From contig CAYWNA010000319.1 of assembly GCA_964459305.1 (NCBI GenBank), positions 1 through 13,735 on the forward strand: a DNA stretch of 13,735 bases, written 5' to 3'. The translations under genes were made by a program, and so were the position numbers. Each line of letters opens with the position of its first letter. Position 1 is the first letter of the stretch. A model generated the notes under the pieces. The model ran no database searches. It was not told where the DNA came from and was given only the letters and a program-made list of their open reading frames with translations. The stretch comes from CAYWNA01 sp964459305 (GTDB taxonomy: Bacteria > Planctomycetota > Planctomycetia > Pirellulales > Pirellulaceae). Of the stretch, positions 1 through 7,707 are shown piece after piece.

Positions 1-1115
1 ACTACGATCACCAGACGGATCGCGTTCCGCGGCCGACCATCATCCACGACAAGAAAGGGGTCGACGACCCTCACGACGACTCGACGCTGACGATCGACCA
101 GAGGGGACATATCTGGGTCTATGTGGCGGGCCGTGGAAGATCACGGCCGGGCTTTGCGTATCGGAGCGTCAAACCTTACGACATTGATCGGTTTGAACAG
201 ATTTCGTCGGACGAGATCTGTTATCCGCAGCCGTGGGCGGTTCCCGACGTGGGAATCGTCGAACTCTTCACCAAGTACACGGCTGGCCGTGAATTGTACT
301 GGAACCTCCGCAAGCCGGACGGATCGCGTGGCGAAGATCGGAAGCTGGCCGCCATGGAAGGCCAGTACCAGACTTCCTTCCAGCGCGGCCGTCGGATCAT
401 CACCGCCTTCAACCGCCATCCAAAGCACGCCCCGGATCGCCGGACCGACCTCTACTACCTGGAAACACGCGACTTGGGCAAGACGTGGCAGACAATCGAT
501 GGAACGATGATCGACCCGCCCCTGGTTGACCCGAAGAATCCCGCTCTGGTGAGGGCCTATTCGGACAACCAGCGCCTCGTCTATCTGAACAGCATGACGC
601 TGGACGGCGAAGGAAACCCAGTGATCCTCGTTGTCACCTCGTCGGACCACAGACCTGGACCACAAGGCGATCCGCGGACATGGGAAGTGCTACACCACAA
701 GGGCGGCAAGTGGAACATTCACAACGTGACTACCTCGACGCACAACTACGACACCGGCCCGATCTGGGTCGAGGCTGATGGTACTTGGCGAATTGTCGGC
801 CCGACCGAGCGGGGACCGCAACGTTGGGGAGGCGGCGGTGAAATCGCCGTCTGGACTAGCCGTGACCAGGGGAAGACATGGACCAAAGTCCGCGACGTCA
901 CACGAAACAGCCCGCGAAACAACTCGTACGTTCGCAAGGTGTTCAACGCCGAACCCGATTCGCCGTTTGCCATGCTTTGGGCCGACGGACATGCCGACAA
1001 GCTGTCCGTCTCCCGCCTCTACTTTGCCAACCGCGACGGCACGAAGGTGCGCCGGCTGCCGTATGATATGGAAGACGATTTCGCGACCCCCGAAACAGTC
1101 AAGTTTGCCGAGTAG
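1..1115 (+). CDS. BNR_4-type beta-propeller protein (5' partial)
   Basis: The reading frame is open from base 3 to the TAG at 1113-1115 (370 visible residues); its true start lies upstream of the window. A GTG at 123 is in frame, but conserved-looking sequence continues before it (DDPHDDSTL around nt 63-95), so 123 is not the start. The visible protein resembles the BNR_4 (PF15892) group of putative neuraminidase-like propellers, common in Planctomycetota and Bacteroidetes: a DDPHD block, then GHIWVYVAGRGR, then long strand-rich sequence. Two Asp-box-like turns of the S/T-x-D-x-G-x-x-W type are visible, TRDLGKTW (about nt 466-489) and SRDQGKTW (about nt 859-882). Proteins of this fold act on or bind extracellular glycans, and some relatives are polysaccharide lyases. 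No catalytic set can be assigned here, so substrate and activity are unknown. It is followed after 69 nt by the PQQ-like gene on the same strand and probably shares its transcript. Confidence 0.8.
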   Translation, partial: YDHQTDRVPRPTIIHDKKGVDDPHDDSTLTIDQRGHIWVYVAGRGRSRPGFAYRSVKPYDIDRFEQISSDEICYPQPWAVPDVGIVELFTKYTAGRELYWNLRKPDGSRGEDRKLAAMEGQYQTSFQRGRRIITAFNRHPKHAPDRRTDLYYLETRDLGKTWQTIDGTMIDPPLVDPKNPALVRAYSDNQRLVYLNSMTLDGEGNPVILVVTSSDHRPGPQGDPRTWEVLHHKGGKWNIHNVTTSTHNYDTGPIWVEADGTWRIVGPTERGPQRWGGGGEIAVWTSRDQGKTWTKVRDVTRNSPRNNSYVRKVFNAEPDSPFAMLWADGHADKLSVSRLYFANRDGTKVRRLPYDMEDDFATPETVKFAE

Positions 1116-1184
1116 CAGTCTCGTGATCCTGCACGAGCAGGGAATTCGGATGAGCACAGTTACTAAAGGAAGAGACGCTTAACC

Positions 1185-4100
1185 ATGAACTTCGCACCCA
1201 AACTCTCCGTGCCGGTAGTCATTAGTACCATGGTGCTGCTTTCGGTCGCTCCGGCCGTCTGTGCGGGAGCGGCAGAACATGGGAAGAAGGAGATTCCGGC
1301 TCAGTTGGCCGCCAAGAACGGTCTGATCGTGCATCTTGGTTGTGGCGACGGCCGATCCATGGTGGAGCAGGCGTGTGGCGGTAATGTTGTGGTCCATGGT
1401 CTGACGGCCGACGAATCCGAAGTGGAAAAGGTGCGCTCTTTCATTGAGCAGCGCGGGGTGTACGGCCGGGTGTCGGTCAGTTGGCACGGCGCGGCCAAGA
1501 AGCTGCCGTACGCGGACCACTTGGTCAATCAGGCTGTGGTGCCGGATCCGTCGGTCGTCTCACAGTTGGAGGCCCCGATCGAGGAAATCGTCCGCGTCTT
1601 GTGTCCGGATGGTGTGGCGATGCTGGCGGAAAAGGCTGTAAGGGCGTTGGGAGACGATCCGGAGGAACTGGGCAATTCTCTGTGCAGCAATCCATGCGTC
1701 GACCACGTGGAAATCACAAAAAACGACGGCACCTGGCTGAAGATCCGAAAGAAGCGTCCGTCAGGCATGGCGGAATGGACGCACTTTCGTTACGGGCCGG
1801 AGGGCAATGCTGTGTCGCCGGATAGCCTGGTGGGCGTACCCAACAGCGTGCGTTGGATTGCAGACTCACGGGCCTGGCCGAAGACACACTTCGATCACTT
1901 ATTCGCGGCCGCATCGGCGGGAGGGCGGCTTTTCTGCATCTTTGACGAAAGCCCGGCCGGCTTCCAGGTCTCGCGACAGCTCAGTCTGATCGCCCGGGAC
2001 GCCTACAACGGGATCCTTCTATGGAAACGCCCCCTTCCGGCCAAACTGGTTGACAAAGCGTGGCACCATGGCATTAGGCACGACGCCTGGTTGGTCAACA
2101 ACTTGGTGGCCATCGACGAGCACGTGTTCGTTGCGGATACGGGCAAGGTGCTGCGACTCAATGCCTCCACCGGAGAGATCGTCACAACCTATGACGGCAT
2201 CGAATCCCGGCAAATGGCCGTCGTTAAAGGTAAGCTCTTTGTTACAGGTAATGGCAGAACAACTCCTCTGCAATGCCTGGATGTGTCAACGGGAACTCAA
2301 CGCTGGGAATACGCCAACAACGTCGAACACTTCATCGCCGGAGACGATCGCGTCTTCTTCATCGACTCCGATGGACAAACCGTCTGCCTTGACGCCGACA
2401 CGGGCCTGCCGATGTGGCGGAAGGACTACAAGGGTGTCTGGAAGGGCGTGGAACGCCTCAAAGTCAGACGCGTGGTCTCGTGCAACGAGGATATTCTGAT
2501 CACGAGCGGGCAGATAAAATCCTGTGTGCTCCAGGGTATCTCCACCAGCGATGGCCGCCATTTGTGGTCCTTTGAATATACCGACCCGTATCACAATTTT
2601 CGCAACTCGGCGAAGAACGCGTTCATCCTGGACGGCCTGATTTGGGTCAATCGAGAGAATTCCAGCGGAATCTCAAACGACAACAGTTGGGTCGCGTTGG
2701 AGCCATCGACCGGGAAAATCAGGAAGAGCGTTCCTTACGGCCCAGTCATCTCCCGCTGTCGGCCGGCGCAGGCCACCGAGCGGTTCTTCTTCTGCGGCAG
2801 TTTCGACGTGTGCGACCGGCAGACCGGAGCGTTTCATCGGATACGCGCCGCACGAAACAGTTGCGGGTTTGGCAACCTGCCGGCCAACGGTCTCGTCTAC
2901 TGTTTTCCTCAATCCTGCGAATGCGACGCGTTTCTTCGTGGCTATTTGGCGTTTACTTCCTCTGACTCGAATCGCAGGGATCATGGGCGGGATGCTCCGA
3001 ACGGCCAGCCCTTTTTCAAAGGCCCCGCCTTCGCATGGGCGGCCGAGGCACGCGCCGAGTTCGATGCGAAGGCAGTAAAGAAGGCTTCGGCGGAGGCGTG
3101 GTCGTGTTATCGTCACGATGCTCGCCGTAGCGGCGCAACACAAGCATTGGTATCGTCCGACCTGCGAAACCTGTGGAAAGCCCAGATCGTTCAAGTCGAA
3201 CTCGGCGGGCCCGACTCGTCCAGCAACACGCAAACAGACAACGACCCGATATCCGCTCCGGTGACGGCTGCAGGCATGGTTTTCGTCGCCGTCAAAGATC
3301 GGCATCAGGTGGTGGCGGTGGATGCGGCGACGGGAGGCGAACGCTGGCGATTCACTGCAGGAGGTCGAATCGACTCGCCGCCCTCGATCTACGGGAGCCT
3401 ATGCCTGTTCGGCAGCCACGATGGTTGGATCTACTGTCTGCGGGCTCAAGACGGAGCGGTAGTCTGGCGATTTCACGGCGCGCCCGCTGATCGACTGATT
3501 GTGGTCGATCATCAATTGGAATCTGCGTGGCCGGTCAGCGGCAGCGTTCTGGTCGAAAACGATGTGCTCTATGCGGCCGCCGGACGTCATACAGAACTGG
3601 ATGGCGGGGTGGTGGTCTACGCCCTGAACCCGTGGACTGGAAAAGTCATCTGGAAAACCCGAGAAGCTCGGGAGGACGAAAACAGCTTCGACCGCTGCCA
3701 CCTCATGAGAATGGATTGGGTTGAAAATGGAACGGGAACATGGTGGGGACAAGACAAGCGAACGGACTTCTGCTACCGCGTTTCTTACCAAGAGCCGGTC
3801 GGCTTGGGCGGATTGCTTGTAAGCGACGGCGCGTCTGTTTACCTGGGTTCTTGGCCCTACGGCCCTCCGGGAGAAACGTCAAGAGACTCCGAAGGCAATT
3901 TCATCCAGACCAAGAACGGTTTCTTCGATTCCTCGTGGAATTTCAGAAACTGGTGGATGGATCGCCGCATTGGCGGCCATCTGCTGTCGTTCAACAATGA
4001 ACGGACGTTCGCCATCAGAATGAAAGGCTTCGCCCACCGATGGACCTACAAGGCCGGTCTGCACAAGCCCGGGTCGCAATTTGAATTGCTGGCCCAGAGC

Positions 4101-4412
4101 AAGGACATCCCGGAAGATTTCTTCGTTCTAAGGTCGACGATGAAAGTGTCTGCTGATTGGGTTCGCGAGATACCGGTTGTGGGCGATGCCATGGTCCTAA
4201 GCCAAGAGGTCATTTTCGTTGCCGGAGCACCTGATAAACTCGATGTCAAAGGCGGCCTCTTGATTGCGTATTCCCTCAAGACCGGCGAACCTCTGGCCAA
4301 GTACAAACTCGGCGCGGCGCCGGCCTTCGATGGAATGGCCGCCACCGCCGGCAAACTGTATCTTTCGACAAAAGACGGCACGGTTGTGTGTTTTGCCGGC
4401 AAAGAGAGTTGA
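1185..4412 (+). CDS. Exported protein with methyltransferase-like N-terminus and PQQ-like beta-propellers
   Basis: 1075 residues with a signal peptide (about residues 1-28, ending near AVCAGAA). Residues 45-150 look like a class I methyltransferase fold: VHLGCGDG (49-56) as motif I, LPYADHLVNQAVV (107-119) as motif IV, EEIVRVLCPDGVAML (133-147) as the post-motif strand. The usual acidic residue before the Gly loop is His50. Residues about 225-620 and 635-1075 form two sets of PQQ-like/BamB-like propeller repeats with recurrent xxxTGxxxW turns (DVSTGTQRW, DADTGLPMW, DAATGGERW, NPWTGKVIW); the second starts at WSCYRHDARRSG. A cysteine cluster (Cys560, 573, 578, 580) surrounds LPANGLVY, a pattern I recall from planctomycete relatives. 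From memory this architecture recurs in that phylum, so the fusion is not local. The start at 1185 is the only one possible: an in-frame TAA lies at 1164-1166. The AAGGA-type ribosome site at 1166-1171 is rather distant (about 14 nt). Catalysis is doubtful; a scaffold or binding role is an inference. Confidence 0.85.
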   Translation: MNFAPKLSVPVVISTMVLLSVAPAVCAGAAEHGKKEIPAQLAAKNGLIVHLGCGDGRSMVEQACGGNVVVHGLTADESEVEKVRSFIEQRGVYGRVSVSWHGAAKKLPYADHLVNQAVVPDPSVVSQLEAPIEEIVRVLCPDGVAMLAEKAVRALGDDPEELGNSLCSNPCVDHVEITKNDGTWLKIRKKRPSGMAEWTHFRYGPEGNAVSPDSLVGVPNSVRWIADSRAWPKTHFDHLFAAASAGGRLFCIFDESPAGFQVSRQLSLIARDAYNGILLWKRPLPAKLVDKAWHHGIRHDAWLVNNLVAIDEHVFVADTGKVLRLNASTGEIVTTYDGIESRQMAVVKGKLFVTGNGRTTPLQCLDVSTGTQRWEYANNVEHFIAGDDRVFFIDSDGQTVCLDADTGLPMWRKDYKGVWKGVERLKVRRVVSCNEDILITSGQIKSCVLQGISTSDGRHLWSFEYTDPYHNFRNSAKNAFILDGLIWVNRENSSGISNDNSWVALEPSTGKIRKSVPYGPVISRCRPAQATERFFFCGSFDVCDRQTGAFHRIRAARNSCGFGNLPANGLVYCFPQSCECDAFLRGYLAFTSSDSNRRDHGRDAPNGQPFFKGPAFAWAAEARAEFDAKAVKKASAEAWSCYRHDARRSGATQALVSSDLRNLWKAQIVQVELGGPDSSSNTQTDNDPISAPVTAAGMVFVAVKDRHQVVAVDAATGGERWRFTAGGRIDSPPSIYGSLCLFGSHDGWIYCLRAQDGAVVWRFHGAPADRLIVVDHQLESAWPVSGSVLVENDVLYAAAGRHTELDGGVVVYALNPWTGKVIWKTREAREDENSFDRCHLMRMDWVENGTGTWWGQDKRTDFCYRVSYQEPVGLGGLLVSDGASVYLGSWPYGPPGETSRDSEGNFIQTKNGFFDSSWNFRNWWMDRRIGGHLLSFNNERTFAIRMKGFAHRWTYKAGLHKPGSQFELLAQSKDIPEDFFVLRSTMKVSADWVREIPVVGDAMVLSQEVIFVAGAPDKLDVKGGLLIAYSLKTGEPLAKYKLGAAPAFDGMAATAGKLYLSTKDGTVVCFAGKES

Positions 4413-4448
4413 ACGGTCAAGAAACGAAATGTGTTGACTATCGAGGTC

Positions 4449-4456
4449 AAAGGAGG
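4449..4456 (+). promoter_or_regulatory. Strong Shine-Dalgarno for the SGNH hydrolase
   Basis: AAAGGAGG lies just before two adjacent ATG codons (4462 and 4465). The spacing is 5 nt to the first and 8 nt to the second, so the second ATG is an equally good start. The choice changes the protein by one residue. Confidence 0.75.
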
Positions 4457-4461
4457 CCGAG

Positions 4462-5895
4462 ATGATGCGGATTCTATTTGCGAGCGTGTTCGCGGCTGTC
4501 GTCTTCGCGAGTTCTGGCGCGTTGGCTCAGCACGATTTCAAGCCGCCCAAGCCACCAGACAACCTGGAATCGCTCGGGGCGAGAATCCAACGCACGATGA
4601 CGCTGCTGACCACGAGCACGCCGCAGAAGCGAAACCACGTGCGCGTGCTGTTCTACGGTCAATCGGTTACGCGCAACCCGTGGTGGCAGGACGTCGCCGA
4701 ACATCTGCGCAAGACCTATCCACACGCCGACCTGGAGATCGATAACCTCGCGATCGGCGGGTATAGCGCGCCGGTATTGATCCGCACCGCCGAGTTCGAC
4801 CTTTACCCGTACTACCCGGACCTGCTGATCTTCCATGTTTACGGCGGCGTCGAGGGTGGTGAACAGGAGAAGATCATCGAGAAGGTCCGGCGGACCACGA
4901 CGTCTGAGGTTTTGCTCTGGACCAGCCACTTCCGTTGGCCACGCAATTTGCCGCGCGACGGGGATCCCAACGATCCGGCTGCAAAGAAACTGACCGAGTC
5001 CGACGAAGTCCGGACGGCCATGATTCGGAAGATCGCCGAGAAGCACGGATGCGAATTGTCCGAGGTGCGAGAGCGCGTGCGCGAATACCTGAAGGACAAT
5101 AACCTGTTTCCAAAGGACACACTGAACGACAGCGTGCACCCGAACCAGCTGGGCAACTTCCTGATCGGCGAGCTGATCAAGCCATCACTCCGCCATAATC
5201 CCAAGTTCCCGGAAGACGATTGGCAGGACATGGTTCGCGACGTGCTGGTGAGCGCCCCGAGTGTTCAGCGAGGCTCGGACGGGAGCGTGGAGCTGACGTT
5301 CGATGGCAACCGCATCGACGTCATCGCTGCGAGCCCGGACAACGGCGATGCCGGCACAGCCAAAGTCCTGATCGACGGCAACCCACCCTCTGAGTTTCCC
5401 GAACTGTACTATCACGCGCGCCCGAGCAATGCGCCCCACGACGGTGTGCGGCCGGCGATCAACCATATCGGCAACGAGAGCCCGCTGATCGTGGAAAAGT
5501 GGACCGCGAAGATCATCGAGTGCGATCCGGAAAAGAACGTTCTCCGCTACGAGGTGATTGGCTCGAAGACGGGCCCCGACGGGCAGGGCGACCATCTCAA
5601 GCGATTCGTGTCCAACTCCGGCCGAGTCGTAATCGAACCACGCATGTGGATGGTGTGTTGGGCGGTGAAGTACCGCAAGAAGCCGCTGCCCGTCGACTTC
5701 CAGGTCACGTGGGAAGTCAAACCGTTGTTCCGGGACGTGTACGAACCGCCGGAAGGTCAAGATCCGACAAAGGTATCCGCAGTCACCCTGGCCCAGGGCC
5801 TGACAAACGGCAAGCACACACTCCGGCTGATGCCCAGCGACGATGGCCCGTTGGCCATCAAGGCATTCCGCGTCTACCGCCCGCCGCTACGCTGA
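4462..5895 (+). CDS. Exported SGNH/GDSL-family hydrolase (putative carbohydrate esterase) with C-terminal accessory domain
   Basis: 477 residues with a clear signal peptide (about 1-22, cleavage after ALA before Gln23). An SGNH hydrolase core spans about residues 58-245. VRVLFYGQSVT carries the nucleophile Ser68 in block I (GQS instead of GDS). NLAIGG at 95-100 is block II. LLIFHVYGG (121-129) sits where the block III GxND oxyanion motif belongs but lacks the Asn-Asp. NDSVHPNQLG supplies block V with Asp223 and His226. Residues about 258-475 are strand-rich and may be a beta-sandwich accessory or binding domain; I do not recognise a named family there. Members of this superfamily deacylate or desulfate-side glycans or hydrolyse lipid esters; an acetyl-ester role on polysaccharide fits the secreted neighbours but is inferred. 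The gene starts 49 nt after the PQQ-like gene and is probably the last of the operon, with a hairpin directly after its stop. Confidence 0.82.
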   Translation: MMRILFASVFAAVVFASSGALAQHDFKPPKPPDNLESLGARIQRTMTLLTTSTPQKRNHVRVLFYGQSVTRNPWWQDVAEHLRKTYPHADLEIDNLAIGGYSAPVLIRTAEFDLYPYYPDLLIFHVYGGVEGGEQEKIIEKVRRTTTSEVLLWTSHFRWPRNLPRDGDPNDPAAKKLTESDEVRTAMIRKIAEKHGCELSEVRERVREYLKDNNLFPKDTLNDSVHPNQLGNFLIGELIKPSLRHNPKFPEDDWQDMVRDVLVSAPSVQRGSDGSVELTFDGNRIDVIAASPDNGDAGTAKVLIDGNPPSEFPELYYHARPSNAPHDGVRPAINHIGNESPLIVEKWTAKIIECDPEKNVLRYEVIGSKTGPDGQGDHLKRFVSNSGRVVIEPRMWMVCWAVKYRKKPLPVDFQVTWEVKPLFRDVYEPPEGQDPTKVSAVTLAQGLTNGKHTLRLMPSDDGPLAIKAFRVYRPPLR

Positions 5896-5898
5896 AAG

Positions 5899-5918
5899 CG
5901 ATCGTCGCCGGACGATCG
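5899..5918 (+). terminator. Candidate hairpin terminator after the SGNH gene
   Basis: Perfect 8-bp inverted repeat, CGATCGTC (5899-5906) and GACGATCG (5911-5918), with loop GCCG, starting 4 nt after the TGA stop. It is followed only by ATCTT, so there is no real T tract; it may act as a weak terminator or an mRNA 3'-end stabiliser. Confidence 0.5.
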
Positions 5919-6044
5919 ATCTTGCGCTCACCGCCGCAAAAAAGAGGAAGACTCCATTCGGCAGTTCCTTGTTCTCTCGCTGGCACTTCGGGCGTCTCTA
6001 GTCTCTCTCGCTTACGTTTTTGATGTTGCGAGTGTCGGTTCGAC

Positions 6045-6068
6045 GTAGCTGAATTCGCAAGAATTCAG
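6045..6068 (+). repeat. GCAA-loop hairpin repeat, copy 1
   Basis: GTAGC leads into a perfect stem: arms CTGAATTC (6049-6056) and GAATTCAG (6061-6068) around loop GCAA, a GNRA-type tetraloop on the plus strand. It lies in the convergent spacer, 153 nt after the SGNH stop and 75 nt beyond the stop of the minus-strand caspase. A much weaker stem with GCTG/CAGC ends follows at 6092-6113 and could be a decayed partner. Four other copies occur in this window (10393, 10433, 12221, 12248), all between genes. Confidence 0.8.
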
Positions 6069-6142
6069 ACGGTTTTCGCATCGCATCGAAAGCTGAAGGC
6101 GTGGAAATCCAGCCACTGGTAGATTGTTCTTGTCCGCTCGCC

Positions 6143-7663
6143 TTACCGCAACCTCACGTCGGCCCCGGCATTCTCTGGACACAATTGGGGCATCTGCTTT
6201 CGGCCGGGAAAATGCTTCTGCATGTACTTGGGCACTTCTAGCTTAACATAGTCGTACGCCTGCTTCAGAGTCAGCGAATCGTTTGCGCCCATCTTCTCGA
6301 CCAGGAAGTAGGTCATCACGCTCAGTCTGCCGTCGCGTCGCTCGGCCGAAATTTCGTCCGAGGCCGACGAGAACAGCATTGCCGCGTCGTCTTGCCCGAT
6401 GTCCTTGATGCGACCGAGTTCTCCGTCCAGGAAGTCTACCGGCATGAAGGCCCCAGACGGTGCCGTATCCGCCTCGCCCGGGTCGTCGGCCCGCTTCAGC
6501 AGGTCTTCGACCGAGGCGGCGGGCAGGTCGTCGCCGTCAGCGATAATCGCCCCGTCAGCATCGTCCAGCCCCTTGATGCTCCGACCCGCGGCTTGTCCGC
6601 CACTGTAGCAAGCGTCGATGATCACGACCACTTTGCGTCCGTCCAGTTCCTGGATCCAACGTCCCAGCGCATCGTCCAGGACCATCGTGTTCTCCGCGTC
6701 TGCGGCGTTGCCGTCGTTCGGGATCAGGAACTCGTCGAATCCGTCGGCTTCGTCGCCGCCGCCTGACTCGCCGCCACCTGCGTCGGCGCAGGTGGAACCG
6801 TGGCCGGACCAGTATATGAAGATCACGTCGCCCGGCTTCGACTTCAGCTTCAGCTCCCGGAAGGCTCTCTCGATGTTCTCGCGAGTCGCCTTCTGGTCGG
6901 TCAACAGCCCGATACCATCGAGCCCGCCGTATTGCCTCATGGCCACAGCCATAACGGTGGCATCCCTGTGGCAGATGTTCAAATCGCGGATGCGGGAATC
7001 CCGGTACTGGCTGATCCCGATGAACAAACCGATCCGCTGCGGCCCGGATATGCTTCGCCCCCGGGTTCCGGCGGGAACCGTTTTGATCCGGATCGAATGC
7101 TCGGCCCACTGGTTGGGCACCCCGGCGGCCGTGGCGCCTTCGACATCGAAGCCCTTGCGGATGGCCCGTGCGAACATGTCCAGATCCACGTCGGTCAGGA
7201 TGCTTCGTGTCAAGGAGCGGACTCCGATTTTCTCCACCGCCAGGGGGCGCTCGGTGACGATCGCCACCAACAGTTCATCGCCGAACGGCTCGTTGCAGCG
7301 CAGGCGAAAGCCCTGCTTGGGGATCGTGATGTCGTGACCGCCCCGAATGAAGTTGTTGCTCGCGTGGACATTCGGAAACAGGCACTTGGTCGAGCCGTCG
7401 GCCTGTCTGTACGGCAAGTACAAATAGCCGTCGCGCTGAGAGCGGACCGTCACGTGCATCAATTCGCCCTTTTCGTAGGTTCGATCCTTGCGATCGACAC
7501 TGATGCGGACGGTGAAAGCGGCCGCGTCGTTGCGGATATCCGCCTCGACATCAAAACCCCGCGCCCCTTTGAGTGATTTGCCCGGCAACGCCTCAATCAC
7601 GTCGCCGGCAGCGGCGGGGATCCAAAGCGTGAACATAAGGAAGCATGCGATGGACTCTTTCAT
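6143..7663 (-). CDS. Exported caspase-like protease (orthocaspase, C14) with N-terminal DUF4384 domain
   Basis: 506 residues from the ATG at 7663. An in-frame ATG at 7699 would add 12 residues, but 7663 directly begins a signal peptide (MKESIACFLMFTLWIPAAA) and has AGGAG 8 nt upstream. Residues about 50-145 match DUF4384 (YEKGELMHVTVRS, GYLYL, VTERPLA). Residues about 209-500 are a caspase/metacaspase fold: RIGLFIGIS, then YWSGHGS with catalytic His288, a glycine- and acid-rich loop (GGGESGGGDEADGFDE), then VVIIDACYSGG with catalytic Cys352. The Asp two residues before the Cys is the one that favours basic P1 residues in metacaspases, so Arg/Lys specificity is inferred. After the Cys comes an Asp-rich stretch (about 365-400), then the SSASDEISAE and MTYFLVEKM strands of the C-terminal half. 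It is the last gene of the minus cluster, 39 nt after the transglutaminase-like gene, whose DUF4384 is homologous. The signal peptide places it outside the cytoplasm. Confidence 0.88.
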   Translation of the reverse strand: MKESIACFLMFTLWIPAAAGDVIEALPGKSLKGARGFDVEADIRNDAAAFTVRISVDRKDRTYEKGELMHVTVRSQRDGYLYLPYRQADGSTKCLFPNVHASNNFIRGGHDITIPKQGFRLRCNEPFGDELLVAIVTERPLAVEKIGVRSLTRSILTDVDLDMFARAIRKGFDVEGATAAGVPNQWAEHSIRIKTVPAGTRGRSISGPQRIGLFIGISQYRDSRIRDLNICHRDATVMAVAMRQYGGLDGIGLLTDQKATRENIERAFRELKLKSKPGDVIFIYWSGHGSTCADAGGGESGGGDEADGFDEFLIPNDGNAADAENTMVLDDALGRWIQELDGRKVVVIIDACYSGGQAAGRSIKGLDDADGAIIADGDDLPAASVEDLLKRADDPGEADTAPSGAFMPVDFLDGELGRIKDIGQDDAAMLFSSASDEISAERRDGRLSVMTYFLVEKMGANDSLTLKQAYDYVKLEVPKYMQKHFPGRKQMPQLCPENAGADVRLR

Positions 7664-7669
7664 GGTTCT

Positions 7670-7678
7670 GTCTCCTAA
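7670..7678 (-). promoter_or_regulatory. Ribosome binding site deciding the start at 7663
   Basis: Read on the minus strand, TTAGGAGAC precedes the ATG with 8 nt between AGGAG and ATG. The same nine bases at the same spacing precede the caspase-FGE gene (12195-12203). This supports 7663 over the upstream in-frame ATG at 7699. Confidence 0.8.
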
Positions 7679-7686
7679 AGTTGGTT

Positions 7687-7707
7687 GGTCATTAGTCATT
7701 GGTCATT
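7687..7707. repeat. Three tandem heptamers across a stop codon
   Basis: GGTCATT, AGTCATT, GGTCATT in direct succession on the plus strand. The third unit contains the TGA stop of the transglutaminase-like gene (plus-strand TCA at 7703-7705); the others fill the spacer to the downstream caspase gene. The upstream in-frame ATG at 7699 arises from this repeat. Confidence 0.75.

Noticed and set aside
1150..1182. Ten-codon ORF (MSTVTKGRDA) ending just before the PQQ-like start
   Set aside because: Too short, with no clear ribosome site of its own and no known leader-peptide features; it overlaps the ribosome site region of the next gene and is likely chance.
6049..6068. EcoRI sites in the repeats as cloning or assembly artefacts
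   Set aside because: The GAATTC sites are part of a symmetric element with diverged copies, including one without GAATTC that keeps pairing; an artefact would not show compensatory changes.
6618..7337. Plus-strand ORF of 239 codons opposite the orthocaspase
   Set aside because: It is a shadow of a confidently assigned gene; its translation is low-complexity Ser/Pro-rich with no family features.
7664..7699. Alternative N-terminal extension of the orthocaspase (ATG at 7699)
   Set aside because: It arises from the heptamer repeat, lacks a ribosome site, and would place polar residues ahead of the signal peptide.
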